53,469 nucleotides of DNA from Candidatus Epulonipiscium sp. (GTDB lineage Bacteria; Bacillota; Clostridia; Lachnospirales; JAAYNZ01): the NCBI GenBank assembly GCA_012524135.1, contig JAAYSE010000086.1, forward strand, positions 1 through 53,469, given 5' to 3'. Shown in pieces: positions 10,745 to 18,827 of this stretch. The notes beneath the pieces were generated by a model that saw nothing but the letters and a program-made list of their open reading frames with translations, ran no database searches and was not told where the DNA came from. How positions within the stretch are numbered: the first letter of the stretch is position 1; each line of letters starts with the position of its first letter. The position numbers and the translations under genes were made by a program.

Positions 10745-11911
10745 ATGTTTAATATTCAAGTATTGAATAAAATTTCACAACAAGGGCTTGATTTACTTGC
10801 AAAAGATCAATATTCTCTTGTGGAAAAAACAGAAGATGTAGATGGTATTTTAGTACGAAGTACAAAAATGCATGATATGGAGTTTCCTAATTCTCTAAAA
10901 GCGATTGCAAGAGCTGGAGCGGGAGTAAATAATATTCCTATTGATCAATGTTCAGAAAAAGGTATTGTTGTTTTTAATACACCAGGAGCTAATGCGAATG
11001 CAGTAAAAGAATTAGTAATTGCTGGACTATTACTTTCATCTCGAAAGATTATAGATGGTATAGAATGGGCTAAATCCTTAGTAGATAAAGAGAAAGAAGT
11101 ACCTAAGTTAGTTGAAAAAGGAAAAAGTGCATTTGCAGGACAAGAAATACAAGGAAAAACAGTAGGAATTATTGGCTTAGGAGCTATAGGTGTTTTAGTA
11201 GCTAATGCCGCTCATTCTTTAGGAATGGAAGTTTTAGGATACGATCCTTTTATTTCTGTACAAGCTGCATGGGGATTGTCTAGAGGAGTTAAACGTGCTA
11301 ATACCTTAGAGGAATTGTTAAAGTCCTCTGATTATATTACTTTACATTTACCTCTAATGGAAAATACAAAAAATTTATTGGATCAAGACGCATTTTCGTT
11401 GATGAAAAAAGGGGTACGGGTATTAAATTTTGCTAGGGGTGGACTTGTTGATCCTTTAGCTCTTAAAAAAGCGATTGAAGATGAAATTGTAGCTAGTTAT
11501 ATTACTGATTTTCCTGAAGAATCATTCTTGCAAATGGATAAGGTTATTTGTATACCTCATTTAGGAGCTTCTACCTCAGAGTCAGAAGAAAATTGTGCTA
11601 TTATGGCTGTTACGGAATTAAAAGAATACCTAGAAAATGGGAATATACGTAATTCTGTAAATTATCCCGAATGTGTTATGCCAAGAAGAGGTGTTCCCTA
11701 TCGTATAACAATTAATCATGGGAATGTACCTAATATGGTAGGTCAAATTACTACATTATTAGCACAATATCATATTAATATTGAAGATATGTTAAACAGA
11801 AGTAAAAATAATTATGCCTATACTATGCTAGATGTTGCTGATGCTCCTACAGAAGAATTAATTCAAAAGATTAAGGATATTAAAGGGGTTAGTAGGGTTC
11901 GTATTTTATAA
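10745..11911 (+). CDS. serA: D-3-phosphoglycerate dehydrogenase, short ACT form
   Basis: Oxidises 3-phosphoglycerate to 3-phosphohydroxypyruvate with NAD, first step of serine synthesis. D-isomer 2-hydroxyacid dehydrogenase motifs: GLGAIGVLVANAAHSLGM (NAD binding), NFARGGLVD with the catalytic arginine, DFPEE, and PHLGAST with the histidine. The C-terminal 70 residues (HINIEDMLN...GVSRVRIL) form an ACT domain, the usual site of serine feedback. The ORF track's upstream start lies in serC. ATG 10745, 6 nt after AGGGGG, gives 388 residues, the short SerA type without the ASB domain. Confidence 0.95.
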   Translation: MFNIQVLNKISQQGLDLLAKDQYSLVEKTEDVDGILVRSTKMHDMEFPNSLKAIARAGAGVNNIPIDQCSEKGIVVFNTPGANANAVKELVIAGLLLSSRKIIDGIEWAKSLVDKEKEVPKLVEKGKSAFAGQEIQGKTVGIIGLGAIGVLVANAAHSLGMEVLGYDPFISVQAAWGLSRGVKRANTLEELLKSSDYITLHLPLMENTKNLLDQDAFSLMKKGVRVLNFARGGLVDPLALKKAIEDEIVASYITDFPEESFLQMDKVICIPHLGASTSESEENCAIMAVTELKEYLENGNIRNSVNYPECVMPRRGVPYRITINHGNVPNMVGQITTLLAQYHINIEDMLNRSKNNYAYTMLDVADAPTEELIQKIKDIKGVSRVRIL

Positions 11912-11923
11912 AAAAGATATTAA

Positions 11924-12100
11924 ATTCTATTTTATAGATCTTTAAATTCAAAGATAAGTATCTATATAGCTCTCCTACTCAGATTGTTATAGGGTTGTTT
12001 ATATGAATCATTTAAGAAGGTTGCAGATCGAGCAAATATAGGTACTTACTACAAAGTATTTAAATTTATGAACTTGGATATTTATATTGAAAAAATATAG
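11924..12100 (+). pseudogene. Possible decayed TetR-type helix-turn-helix fragment
   Basis: In the 208-bp gap between serA and the DUF1015 gene, one frame reads SFKKVADRANIGTYYKVFK. This resembles the recognition helix-turn-helix of TetR regulators, pattern I-A-x-R-A-x-V-x-x-x-T-x-Y-x-x-F-K, with about two residues missing in the turn. The same frame upstream reads ALLLRLL, then a TAG (11990), then GCLYES, which fits the preceding helix interrupted by a stop. There is no start codon and no ribosome binding site, and the effector domain is missing. The similarity is judged by eye over about 35 residues, so chance is not excluded. Confidence 0.4.
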
Positions 12101-12119
12101 TAATTAAGGAGGAAAATTA

Positions 12120-13367
12120 TTGGCTATAATAAAACCTTTTGCTGCCTTTCGCCCAGTTTCTACTATTGTTTCACAAGTGGCCGCATTACCTTATGATGTA
12201 ATGGATCGGCAAGAGGCAAAAGAAATGGCAAAAAATAATATCCATTCGTTTTTACATGTGGATAAGGCTGAAATTGATTTACCAGATGATGTTCATCCTT
12301 ATGATGAACAAGTTTACCAAAAGGCAAGAGAAAATTTATATAAAATGATGGAAGAAGGTGTTTATCAACAGGATCAAACTCCTTCTTTATACTTATATCG
12401 GTTAACGATGGCAGGACGTGCTCAAATAGGTATTGTGGGTTGTCTTCCTATTGATGCCTATCTTCAGAACGATATTAAAAAACATGAATTGACAAGAGCA
12501 GACAAAGAACAAGATCGAATACGTCATGTTGATACCTGTAATGCTCATACGGGTCCTATATTTTTAACTTATCCTCAACAACATTCTCTTGATCAATTGA
12601 TTGAAGAATACGTAGAGAAAAATGATCCAGTTTATGATTTTACTTCTTCAGATCAAGTGCAACATGAAGTATGGCATATTTTTGATCCAAAGGTTATACA
12701 ATTAATTCAAAAAAACTTTCAAAATATACCTACTTTATATATTGCAGATGGGCATCATCGAGCTGCTTCAGCAGTAAAAGTAGGGCAACAAAGAAGAAAA
12801 GAAAATCCTAATTATACAGGTGAAGAAGAATTTAATTTTTTCTTAGGAGTACTTTTCCCTCATAATCAACTTCAAATTTTAGATTATAATCGAGTAGTGA
12901 AAGATTTAAATGGATGGACAAAAGAAGAATTCTTATTAGCAATACAATCTTCTTTTATTGTATCACCTTGGACTGGATGCGAACCTTATCGACCTACGAA
13001 ACCTCATATTTTTGGAATGTATTTAGATAATCAATGGTATGTATTAGAAGCAAAAGATACAATAATTAATTTTTCTGATCCAGTAGCTCGATTAGATGTT
13101 TCTATTTTGCAAAAGTATTTATTACATCCTATTTTAGGAATTCAAGATCCAAGAACAGATGAACGTATTGATTTTATTGGTGGTATTCGAGGTTTAAAAG
13201 AGTTAGAAAAACGAGTAAATAATGATATGATTGTGGCTTTTTCAATGTATCCAACAACAATTGAAGAATTAATGGAAGTTGCTGATCAAGATAAACTTAT
13301 GCCTCCAAAATCAACTTGGTTTGAGCCTAAACTGCGAAGTGGTATTTTTATTCATACGTTAGATTAA
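12120..13367 (+). CDS. DUF1015 family protein
   Basis: Member of DUF1015, a bacterial family with no firmly established function that commonly sits beside serC/serA in Clostridia. The family hallmark ADGHHRAASA lies near residue 214; AALPYDVMDRQEA at the N-terminus and a conserved HELTRADKEQDR segment are also present. The protein is soluble, 415 residues, with no signal peptide. It starts at TTG 12120, 7 nt after AAGGAGG. The gap upstream shows no convincing promoter, so it may be read through from serCA. A link to serine metabolism is inference from gene neighbourhood only. Confidence 0.85.
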   Translation: MAIIKPFAAFRPVSTIVSQVAALPYDVMDRQEAKEMAKNNIHSFLHVDKAEIDLPDDVHPYDEQVYQKARENLYKMMEEGVYQQDQTPSLYLYRLTMAGRAQIGIVGCLPIDAYLQNDIKKHELTRADKEQDRIRHVDTCNAHTGPIFLTYPQQHSLDQLIEEYVEKNDPVYDFTSSDQVQHEVWHIFDPKVIQLIQKNFQNIPTLYIADGHHRAASAVKVGQQRRKENPNYTGEEEFNFFLGVLFPHNQLQILDYNRVVKDLNGWTKEEFLLAIQSSFIVSPWTGCEPYRPTKPHIFGMYLDNQWYVLEAKDTIINFSDPVARLDVSILQKYLLHPILGIQDPRTDERIDFIGGIRGLKELEKRVNNDMIVAFSMYPTTIEELMEVADQDKLMPPKSTWFEPKLRSGIFIHTLD

Positions 13368-13408
13368 AAATGAAGGGTATATGATAGTTATATAATATAA
13401 TTTATTTC

Positions 13409-13438
13409 GTATAAATTTAGAGATTGCCTCTCATACTA
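13409..13438 (+). promoter_or_regulatory. Candidate sigma-G promoter of the 57-aa gene
   Basis: GTATA (13409-13413), 18 bp, CATACTA (13432-13438) matches the forespore sigma-G pattern GHATR-N17/18-CATNHTA at every position. Transcription would start near 13445, about 28 nt before the ATG. No competing sigma-A promoter with a recognisable -35 is seen. Confidence 0.6.
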
Positions 13439-13472
13439 ATATTGTAAAATATTTTTTGAAAGGGGCAATCTT

Positions 13473-13646
13473 ATGAGTATGAATAGATTTACTACAGGAA
13501 TGATTGTAGGAAGTATTGTAGGTGCTGTTGGCGTTATGATGAAAGATACAGATAAAAAAAGCAGAAGAAAAATGCTAAAGAGTAGTAAAAAAGCAATGAG
13601 AAAAGCCAGTGCTATTATGGATGATATTTTAACTATATATAAATAA
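13473..13646 (+). CDS. 57-residue basic small protein with an N-terminal glycine-zipper helix
   Basis: Too short for the ORF track. MSMNRFTTGMIVGSIVGAVGVMM forms one hydrophobic, glycine-spaced helix, followed by a very basic tail (DKKSRRKMLKSSKKAMRKASA) and a short amphipathic end. This resembles YtxH-type small membrane proteins, but I cannot assign a family. ATG 13473 follows AGGGG with 7 nt spacing, and the reading frame is clean. A sigma-G-like promoter upstream suggests forespore expression; role unknown. Its last codons and stop lie inside a 60-bp perfect palindrome. The 10-nt sequence GATTGCCTCT at 13422-13431 can pair with its ribosome binding site region, but it would lie upstream of the predicted transcript start. 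Confidence 0.75.
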   Translation: MSMNRFTTGMIVGSIVGAVGVMMKDTDKKSRRKMLKSSKKAMRKASAIMDDILTIYK

Positions 13647-13687
13647 AAAGATGGGATATCCCATCTTTTTATTTATATATAGTTAAA
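13628..13687. terminator. 60-bp perfect palindrome, probable bidirectional terminator
   Basis: The 30 bases 13628-13657 are the exact reverse complement of 13658-13687, with no spacer; the centre is GGGATATCCC. The left arm contains the last five codons and stop of the 57-aa gene. The core AAAAAGATGGGATATCCCATC followed by TTTTT has the form of an intrinsic terminator, but the full symmetry extends far beyond what termination needs. Confidence 0.8.
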
Positions 13688-13708
13688 GAGAATTTTTATT
13701 ACATAGCA

Positions 13709-13737
13709 TTGACAAAGTATGTTTCCTTTCCTATAAT
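13709..13737 (+). promoter_or_regulatory. Consensus sigma-A promoter of alaS
   Basis: TTGACA (13709-13714), 17 bp, TATAAT (13732-13737): a perfect match to the vegetative consensus. It implies a leader of about 190 nt before alaS. Confidence 0.85.
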
Positions 13738-13764
13738 TTTAATAATATAGAATAATGAAATATT

Positions 13765-13879
13765 CCCCTATCCAATTAGGGTTGGGGTTTCTTTATGTTT
13801 GATAATATATTATAATGTAAAAAGAAAATATATAGAAGTATTAATTTGTTTATACTTTTATTATAAACGGTGTAAACAA
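13765..13879 (+). promoter_or_regulatory. Structured alaS leader with alternative hairpins
   Basis: The leader holds CCCTA/TAGGG (13766-13770 with 13777-13781), with an alternative CCCC/GGGG pairing followed by TTTCTTT. It also holds two mutually exclusive hairpins sharing a left arm: GTTTATA/TATAAAC (13848-13854 with 13862-13868) and TTGTTTATAC/GTGTAAACAA (13846-13855 with 13870-13879, one G-U). No T-box consensus (AGGGTGGnACCGCG) is present, so this is not a standard tRNA-sensing leader. Function unproven. Confidence 0.4.
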
Positions 13880-13935
13880 AAGGTTTTAGATAAATTCAGA
13901 AAGAAAATAGTCAATTGTAGTCGAGGAGGACAAAA

Positions 13936-16578
13936 ATGAAAAATATAGGTTTAAATGAGTTACGTGAAAAGTATTTAGCTTTTTTTGAAAGCAAAAATCA
14001 TTTAAGGATGAAAAGTTTTCCTTTAGTACCTCAACATGATAATAGCTTACTTTTAATTAATGCAGGGATGGCTCCTTTAAAACCCTATTTTACAGGACAA
14101 GAAACACCACCTAGAAAACGAGTAACTACTTGTCAAAAATGTATTCGTACTGGAGATATTGAAAATGTAGGGAAAACGGCAAGACATGCAACTTTTTTTG
14201 AAATGTTAGGTAATTTTTCCTTTGGAGATTACTTTAAAAAAGAAGCAATAGAATGGGCTTGGGAGTTTACTACTACGGTATTAGAATTACCTCAGGATCG
14301 AGTTTATATTTCGGTATATGAAGAAGATGATGAAGCTTATCAAATTTGGAATCAACATATAGGTGTTTCAGAAGATCATATTGTTCGTATGGGGAAGGAA
14401 GATAATTTTTGGGAGCTAGGAGTAGGACCTTGTGGGCCTTGTTCAGAATTATATTATGATCGAGGAGAAAAATATGGATGTGGCTCACCTGATTGTACTG
14501 TAGGTTGTGAATGTGATCGATTTATGGAGTTCTGGAATTTAGTTTTTACTCAATTTAATAAAGATGAAGATGGAAATTATCATCCTTTAGAGCATCCGAA
14601 TATAGATACGGGTATGGGATTAGAAAGATTAGCAGCAATGATGCAGGATGTTCCTTCTATTTTTGATATTGATACAATAAAAGCAATTCGAGATCGAATT
14701 TGTGATTTAGCTGGGGTTGTTTATCAAGAGGATCCTGAAATGGATGTTTCTATTCGAATTGTAACAGATCATATACGTTCTGTTACGTTTATGACTTCTG
14801 ATGGTATATTACCTTCTAACGAAGGTAGAGGTTATGTACTTCGAAGACTTTTACGTAGAGCAGCACGTCATGGAAAACGTCTAGGAATTAAAGGAATGTT
14901 TTTAGCTGATATATCTTCTACTGTTATTGAATTATCGAAGAATGCCTATCCAGAATTGGAAGAAAAACAAGAATATATATATAAAGTTTTATCGGTAGAA
15001 GAAGAAAGGTTTAATGAAACTATTGATCAAGGTTTAGCTATTTTAGAATCTTACATTAAAGAATTAAAAGAAAAGGGAACAAAAGTTTTATCAGGAAAAA
15101 AATGTTTTAAACTATATGATACATACGGCTTCCCATTTGATTTAACAAAAGAAATATTAGAAGAAGTGAATATGAAAGCTGATGAAATTGGTTTTCAAAA
15201 AGAGATGAGTAATCAAAAGGATCGTGCAAGAAATGCCAGAGAAGAAAGTAATTATATGGGGGCTAAAGATACTATATATCATCATATAGATCCATCATTA
15301 ACGACAGAGTTTATAGGATATAAACATTTAGAAACGGATAATAGTCATATTCTTACTATAGTTTCTAATGATAACATGACGAAGGCAGCTAAAGAAGGAG
15401 ATGAAGTTACTATTTTTGTAGATAGGACTCCTTTTTATGCAGCTAGTGGAGGACAAGTTGGAGATCAAGGAATAGCAAAAACAACATCCGGTAAAGTTAA
15501 AATTACAGACTGTATTTATACTCCAGGGAAAAAGATGGGTCATATAGGAAAAGTTATTCAAGGAACTATTCATGTAGGAGAACCTATATATTTAAAAGTA
15601 GATGAAGAACAAAGAATGGCTACAACACGTAATCATAGTGCTACTCATTTACTTCAAAAAGCATTACGAGATATCTTGGGAAATCATGTAGAACAAGCAG
15701 GATCTCATGTTTCTTCTAATCGACTTCGTTTTGATTTTACTCATTTTTCTCCTTTATCCGAAGAGGAGTTAAAGCAGGTAGAAAAACATGTGAATGAAAG
15801 TATTTTAAAGGCATTTCCTATATCTATTTTTGAAACAAATATGGAAGAAGCTAGAAAGCTAGGTGCTGTTGCGTTATTTGGTGAAAAATATGGTGATATT
15901 GTTCGAGTAGTCAATATGGGAGATCATAGTATTGAATTATGTGGCGGATGTCACTTGTCTAATACAGCTCAAGTAGGAGTATTTAAAATTTTATCTGAAG
16001 CAGGTATAGCAGCAGGTGTTCGAAGAATAGAAGCAGTGACTGGACAAGCTGCATTAGAGTATTATCAACAACAGGAAAATCAAATAAAAGAAATAGCACA
16101 ATTAGTAAAAACTACTCCAGATTATGTAGGGAAAAAAATTGAAAGTCTTTTATCAGATATGAAAGAAATGCAAAAAGAATTAGATCGTTTTAAAACAAAG
16201 ATGGCACAAGATGCAACGAAAAATATTTTAGATCAAAAACAAGAAGTAAAAGGGATAGCTGTTTTAGCAGTGCGTTTAGATAATATGGATATGAATTCCC
16301 TTAGAACAATGGGAGATCAATTAAAAGATAAATTAAAATCAGGTGTCATTATATTGGCTGGAGAACAGGAAGATAAAGTGGTTATGATAACAATGGCAAC
16401 GGATGATGTTATAAAACGAGGAATTCATGCGGGAAATATTGTAAAAGCCATTGCTCCTATTGTAGGAGGAGGAGGGGGAGGACGTCCTCAAATGGCACAA
16501 GCAGGCGGTAAAGATGCTTCAAAAATTAATGAGGCTTTACAAAAAGCAATCGATATTATTGCTGAACAAGTAAAATAA
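13936..16578 (+). CDS. alaS: Alanyl-tRNA synthetase
   Basis: Charges tRNA-Ala and edits mischarged serine and glycine. All parts are visible in 880 residues. The class-II catalytic core includes RxTTCQKCIRTGDIENVG and the GMGLERLAAMMQ motif 3. The editing domain has HSATHLL near residue 567 and CGGCH near residue 670, four zinc ligands intact. After a short coiled coil comes the C-terminal DHHA1 domain with the glycine-rich GGGGGGRPQMAQAGG. ATG 13936 follows GAGGAGG. It is the only gene of its transcript with a clear strong promoter; the CapA-like gene follows 91 bp later without an obvious terminator. Confidence 0.98.
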   Translation: MKNIGLNELREKYLAFFESKNHLRMKSFPLVPQHDNSLLLINAGMAPLKPYFTGQETPPRKRVTTCQKCIRTGDIENVGKTARHATFFEMLGNFSFGDYFKKEAIEWAWEFTTTVLELPQDRVYISVYEEDDEAYQIWNQHIGVSEDHIVRMGKEDNFWELGVGPCGPCSELYYDRGEKYGCGSPDCTVGCECDRFMEFWNLVFTQFNKDEDGNYHPLEHPNIDTGMGLERLAAMMQDVPSIFDIDTIKAIRDRICDLAGVVYQEDPEMDVSIRIVTDHIRSVTFMTSDGILPSNEGRGYVLRRLLRRAARHGKRLGIKGMFLADISSTVIELSKNAYPELEEKQEYIYKVLSVEEERFNETIDQGLAILESYIKELKEKGTKVLSGKKCFKLYDTYGFPFDLTKEILEEVNMKADEIGFQKEMSNQKDRARNAREESNYMGAKDTIYHHIDPSLTTEFIGYKHLETDNSHILTIVSNDNMTKAAKEGDEVTIFVDRTPFYAASGGQVGDQGIAKTTSGKVKITDCIYTPGKKMGHIGKVIQGTIHVGEPIYLKVDEEQRMATTRNHSATHLLQKALRDILGNHVEQAGSHVSSNRLRFDFTHFSPLSEEELKQVEKHVNESILKAFPISIFETNMEEARKLGAVALFGEKYGDIVRVVNMGDHSIELCGGCHLSNTAQVGVFKILSEAGIAAGVRRIEAVTGQAALEYYQQQENQIKEIAQLVKTTPDYVGKKIESLLSDMKEMQKELDRFKTKMAQDATKNILDQKQEVKGIAVLAVRLDNMDMNSLRTMGDQLKDKLKSGVIILAGEQEDKVVMITMATDDVIKRGIHAGNIVKAIAPIVGGGGGGRPQMAQAGGKDASKINEALQKAIDIIAEQVK

Positions 16579-16669
16579 AAAAGTAAAAATATCTTCTTTG
16601 ATTCTATAGTTTATAGGGAATAGTAAAATTATTTATAATCAAAATTAAATAAGAAAATAGAGGATTTTT

Positions 16670-17977
16670 ATGAGATATAAAATATTGTGTATATGTGTGT
16701 TGCTTTTTATGCTTACAGGTTGTACTTTGGTGCGACCTGATTCTTCTACTACAGTAGTTTATTTAGATGATTCTAGCAAGGAAGAAAATAAAAAGAATCA
16801 AACAGAGAAAAGAATTCAAGATATTGAACCATTAGTAGAGTATCAAGAACCAGAACATCATCATGTTCAACTATTAGCGGTAGGTGATATAATGGTTCAT
16901 CGATGGCAATTAGAAGGGGCTTATAATGCAGAAAGCGGTTTATATGATTTTAGCCATTCTTTTGAATATATTGCTCCCTATATAAAAAAATCAGATTATG
17001 CGATCGCTAATTTAGAAACTACTTTAGCAGGAAAGAAACGGGGATATCAAGGTTATCCTAGATTTAATACACCAGAAATATTAGCGAAAAATTTAAAAGA
17101 CGCAGGTTTTGATATGGTAACAACAGCCAATAATCATTCTATGGATAGTAATGCAGAAGGAGTTCTTCATACTATTAATATATTGGAAGAAGTGGGATTA
17201 GATTATGTTGGAACGTATAAAAGTCAGGAAGATAGTGAACAAATTTTCATAAAAGAAATTAATAATATTTCTTTTGCTTTTTTATCTTATACTTATGGAA
17301 CAAATGGTATTCCCGTTCCAATGGATCAATCTTATTTGGTAAATACGTGGAATATGTATGAAGAAAACCGATTAGAAGAGATGTATCAAAAAGTAAGAGA
17401 AGCAAAAAAATTAAATCCTGATTTTGTTGTTATTGCTGTTCATTTTGGAAACGAGTATCATTCCTTTCCCAATGTTCATCAAGAAAATATTGTGGATCAA
17501 TTGTTTCAAGCCGGAGCAGATATTATTTTAGGAAATCATGCTCATGTTCTTCAACCTATTCAGGTGCGACAAATAACAAAAGAAGATGGTACGAAGAAAA
17601 AAGGAATTGTAATTTATTCGTTAGGAAATTTTATTTCGTCTCAAAAACCAACGAAAGAAGACCCCGCGCCAAAAGATGCAGGAGTTATTTTTGGCTTAGA
17701 TATTGAAAAAATAGAAGGTGATTCCGCTATAATTAATAATATTCTTTTAATACCTACGTGGGTACAATGGATACGCAAGAATAATAAGCCTTTTCATAGA
17801 GTAATCGCTGTAGAACAAGCATTAAGAGATGCCGAAGAAGGACAAACAAATTTTAGTAATGTGGAACTTCAAACGATGAAAAGGGTTAAAGATCAAACTT
17901 TAAAACACTTAATGTATTATTTAGAAGAAGATATAGAAGTAGAAGATGATATTTATTACATTCGTTTGCAAAATTAA
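16670..17977 (+). CDS. CapA-like lipoprotein (PGA_cap metallophosphatase fold)
   Basis: Extracellular lipoprotein of the CapA/PgsA family. Residues 1-18 (MRYKILCICVLLFMLTGC) are a lipoprotein signal with lipobox LTGC; a charged linker follows, then the PGA_cap domain from about residue 68. Metallophosphatase-like motifs are intact: AVGDIMVH, NLETTLAG, TANNHSMD, GNHAHVLQP and YSLGNFISSQ. True CapA works with CapB/C in poly-gamma-glutamate export, but no capB or capC is nearby. A stand-alone envelope phosphatase-like role is more likely, and its substrate is unknown. 435 residues; the start follows AGAGG. It sits between alaS and rpsU with no functional link visible. Confidence 0.85.
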   Translation: MRYKILCICVLLFMLTGCTLVRPDSSTTVVYLDDSSKEENKKNQTEKRIQDIEPLVEYQEPEHHHVQLLAVGDIMVHRWQLEGAYNAESGLYDFSHSFEYIAPYIKKSDYAIANLETTLAGKKRGYQGYPRFNTPEILAKNLKDAGFDMVTTANNHSMDSNAEGVLHTINILEEVGLDYVGTYKSQEDSEQIFIKEINNISFAFLSYTYGTNGIPVPMDQSYLVNTWNMYEENRLEEMYQKVREAKKLNPDFVVIAVHFGNEYHSFPNVHQENIVDQLFQAGADIILGNHAHVLQPIQVRQITKEDGTKKKGIVIYSLGNFISSQKPTKEDPAPKDAGVIFGLDIEKIEGDSAIINNILLIPTWVQWIRKNNKPFHRVIAVEQALRDAEEGQTNFSNVELQTMKRVKDQTLKHLMYYLEEDIEVEDDIYYIRLQN

Positions 17978-17979
17978 TA

Positions 17980-18008
17980 TTGACGTACATTTTATTTTTG
18001 TGTATAAT
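17980..18008 (+). promoter_or_regulatory. Sigma-A promoter of rpsU
   Basis: TTGACG (17980-17985), 17 bp, TATAAT (18003-18008), just after the CapA-like stop codon. The predicted transcript start near 18015 is immediately before the structured leader. Confidence 0.85.
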
Positions 18009-18016
18009 CATAGTTA

Positions 18017-18068
18017 GTGCTTTTAGAATAACCCAATAGTTGTAAGGCAAATGATTTGCCAGAAGCAC
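18017..18068 (+). ncRNA. Candidate three-way-junction leader RNA of rpsU
   Basis: Three helices fit with almost no unpaired bases between them. P1 is GTGCTTTT/AGAAGCAC (18017-18024 with 18061-18068, one G-U). P2 is ATAAC/GTTGT (18028-18032 with 18039-18043). P3 is GGCAAA/TTTGCC (18046-18051 with 18055-18060) closed by a TGA triloop. P3 abuts P1 directly. It lies at the very 5' end of the predicted transcript, 34 nt before the rpsU start, as expected for an autogenous ribosomal-protein leader. I cannot match it to a named RNA family. Confidence 0.5.
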
Positions 18069-18102
18069 AATCTATGCAACTGGAGGGAGGGTGGAGAGAC
18101 TT

Positions 18103-18279
18103 ATGTCAAACGTGAGAGTAAAAGAAAATGAGTCTTTAGATAGCGCACTTCGTCGTTTTAAACGAAATTGTGCAAAGGCAGGTATTCTTCAAGAAGTTCG
18201 TAAGCGAGAACATTACGAAAAGCCCAGTGTTCGTCGTAAGAAAAAGTCAGAAGCTGCTAGAAAACGCAAGTTTAGATAA
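18103..18279 (+). CDS. rpsU: 30S ribosomal protein bS21
   Basis: Small basic protein of the 30S platform near the anti-Shine-Dalgarno region of 16S rRNA. The 58-residue sequence [21 protein letters not shown] with the C-terminal [15 protein letters not shown] is unmistakable. The ORF track starts at GTG 18091, but ATG 18103, 6 nt after GGAG, gives the canonical N-terminus. It has its own strong promoter and a structured leader, and two tandem terminators follow, so it is monocistronic. The yqeY-like gene that often follows rpsU in Bacillota is absent. Confidence 0.97.
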   Translation: MSNVRVKENESLDSALRRFKRNCAKAGILQEVRKREHYEKPSVRRKKKSEAARKRKFR

Positions 18280-18389
18280 GATATCTAAAGAATTCAGGTT
18301 TTGTAAAAACTTTATAGTATTATATAAGGTTAGAGTTTAATATGTTTTATTTATGAAATAAAAATTAAATAAATTTTTATAAGAAAATG

Positions 18390-18467
18390 AAAGTCTTAGT
18401 TTAATTTAAAATTAAGACTTTTTTTCTTTTTTGAAAAATCCCTGTATACGAGTATACGGGGATTTTT
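18390..18467 (+). terminator. Two tandem intrinsic terminators after rpsU
   Basis: The first hairpin is AAAGTCTTA/TAAGACTTT (18390-18398 with 18413-18421), followed by a T run. The second is a 16-bp stem with one G-U and a 2-nt loop (18434-18449 with 18452-18467), followed by TT. The remaining 110 bp between the rpsU stop and the first hairpin show nothing recognisable. Confidence 0.85.
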
Positions 18468-18518
18468 TTGGATTAAAAAAATGTTTGTTGGCATATTTAT
18501 ATAAAAGAGGAGGAAAAG

Positions 18519-18803
18519 ATGATGAGAAAAAAAGAAGAGAAACAAGCAAAAAAGAAAATGACAGACTGGTTTGAATTTCCTAAAGAAGTTATTATGGATT
18601 TACCTGTTATTTCTTTGATAGGGCGAGAGGAATTATTTTTGGAAAATTATAAAGGCATGATTGAATATAATGATGAACAAATGAGAATAAGTACTACTTG
18701 TGGAATATTGAAAGTGGTAGGAAGAAATTTACATTTAAAAGTTATGACTACTGAAAATATCATTATTACAGGTACGATACTTAGTATTGAATATATAAAT
18801 TAG
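18519..18803 (+). CDS. yqfC: Sporulation protein YqfC
   Basis: Small YabP/YqfC-family protein of 94 residues with a basic N-terminus and the conserved FPKEVIMDLPVISLIGREELFLENYKG segment. In Bacillus subtilis yqfC and yqfD are expressed together in the mother cell under sigma-E; the precise role is not settled. It precedes yqfD by 24 bp, as in Bacillus. ATG 18519 is 5 nt after GAGGAGG; ATG 18522 is equally possible. A CATATTTA near 18492 vaguely resembles a sigma-E -10, but no matching -35 was found. Confidence 0.9.
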   Translation: MMRKKEEKQAKKKMTDWFEFPKEVIMDLPVISLIGREELFLENYKGMIEYNDEQMRISTTCGILKVVGRNLHLKVMTTENIIITGTILSIEYIN

Positions 18804-18827
18804 AAACAAAGAATAAGAGGTGACGAG

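Noticed and set aside
12074-12101. TTGGAT-N16-TATAGT as promoter of the DUF1015 gene
   Set aside because: Transcription would start at or after the ribosome binding site, leaving no usable leader.
13744-13935. T-box riboswitch before alaS
   Set aside because: No AGGGTGGnACCGCG-like sequence and no recognisable stem I with a specifier loop.
16670-17977. A capsule (poly-gamma-glutamate) operon
   Set aside because: Only the CapA-like gene is present; no capB or capC-like ligase is nearby, and the neighbours are alaS and rpsU.
18480-18510. Sigma-E promoter before yqfC
   Set aside because: CATATTTA is a fair -10, but no -35 lies at the right distance.
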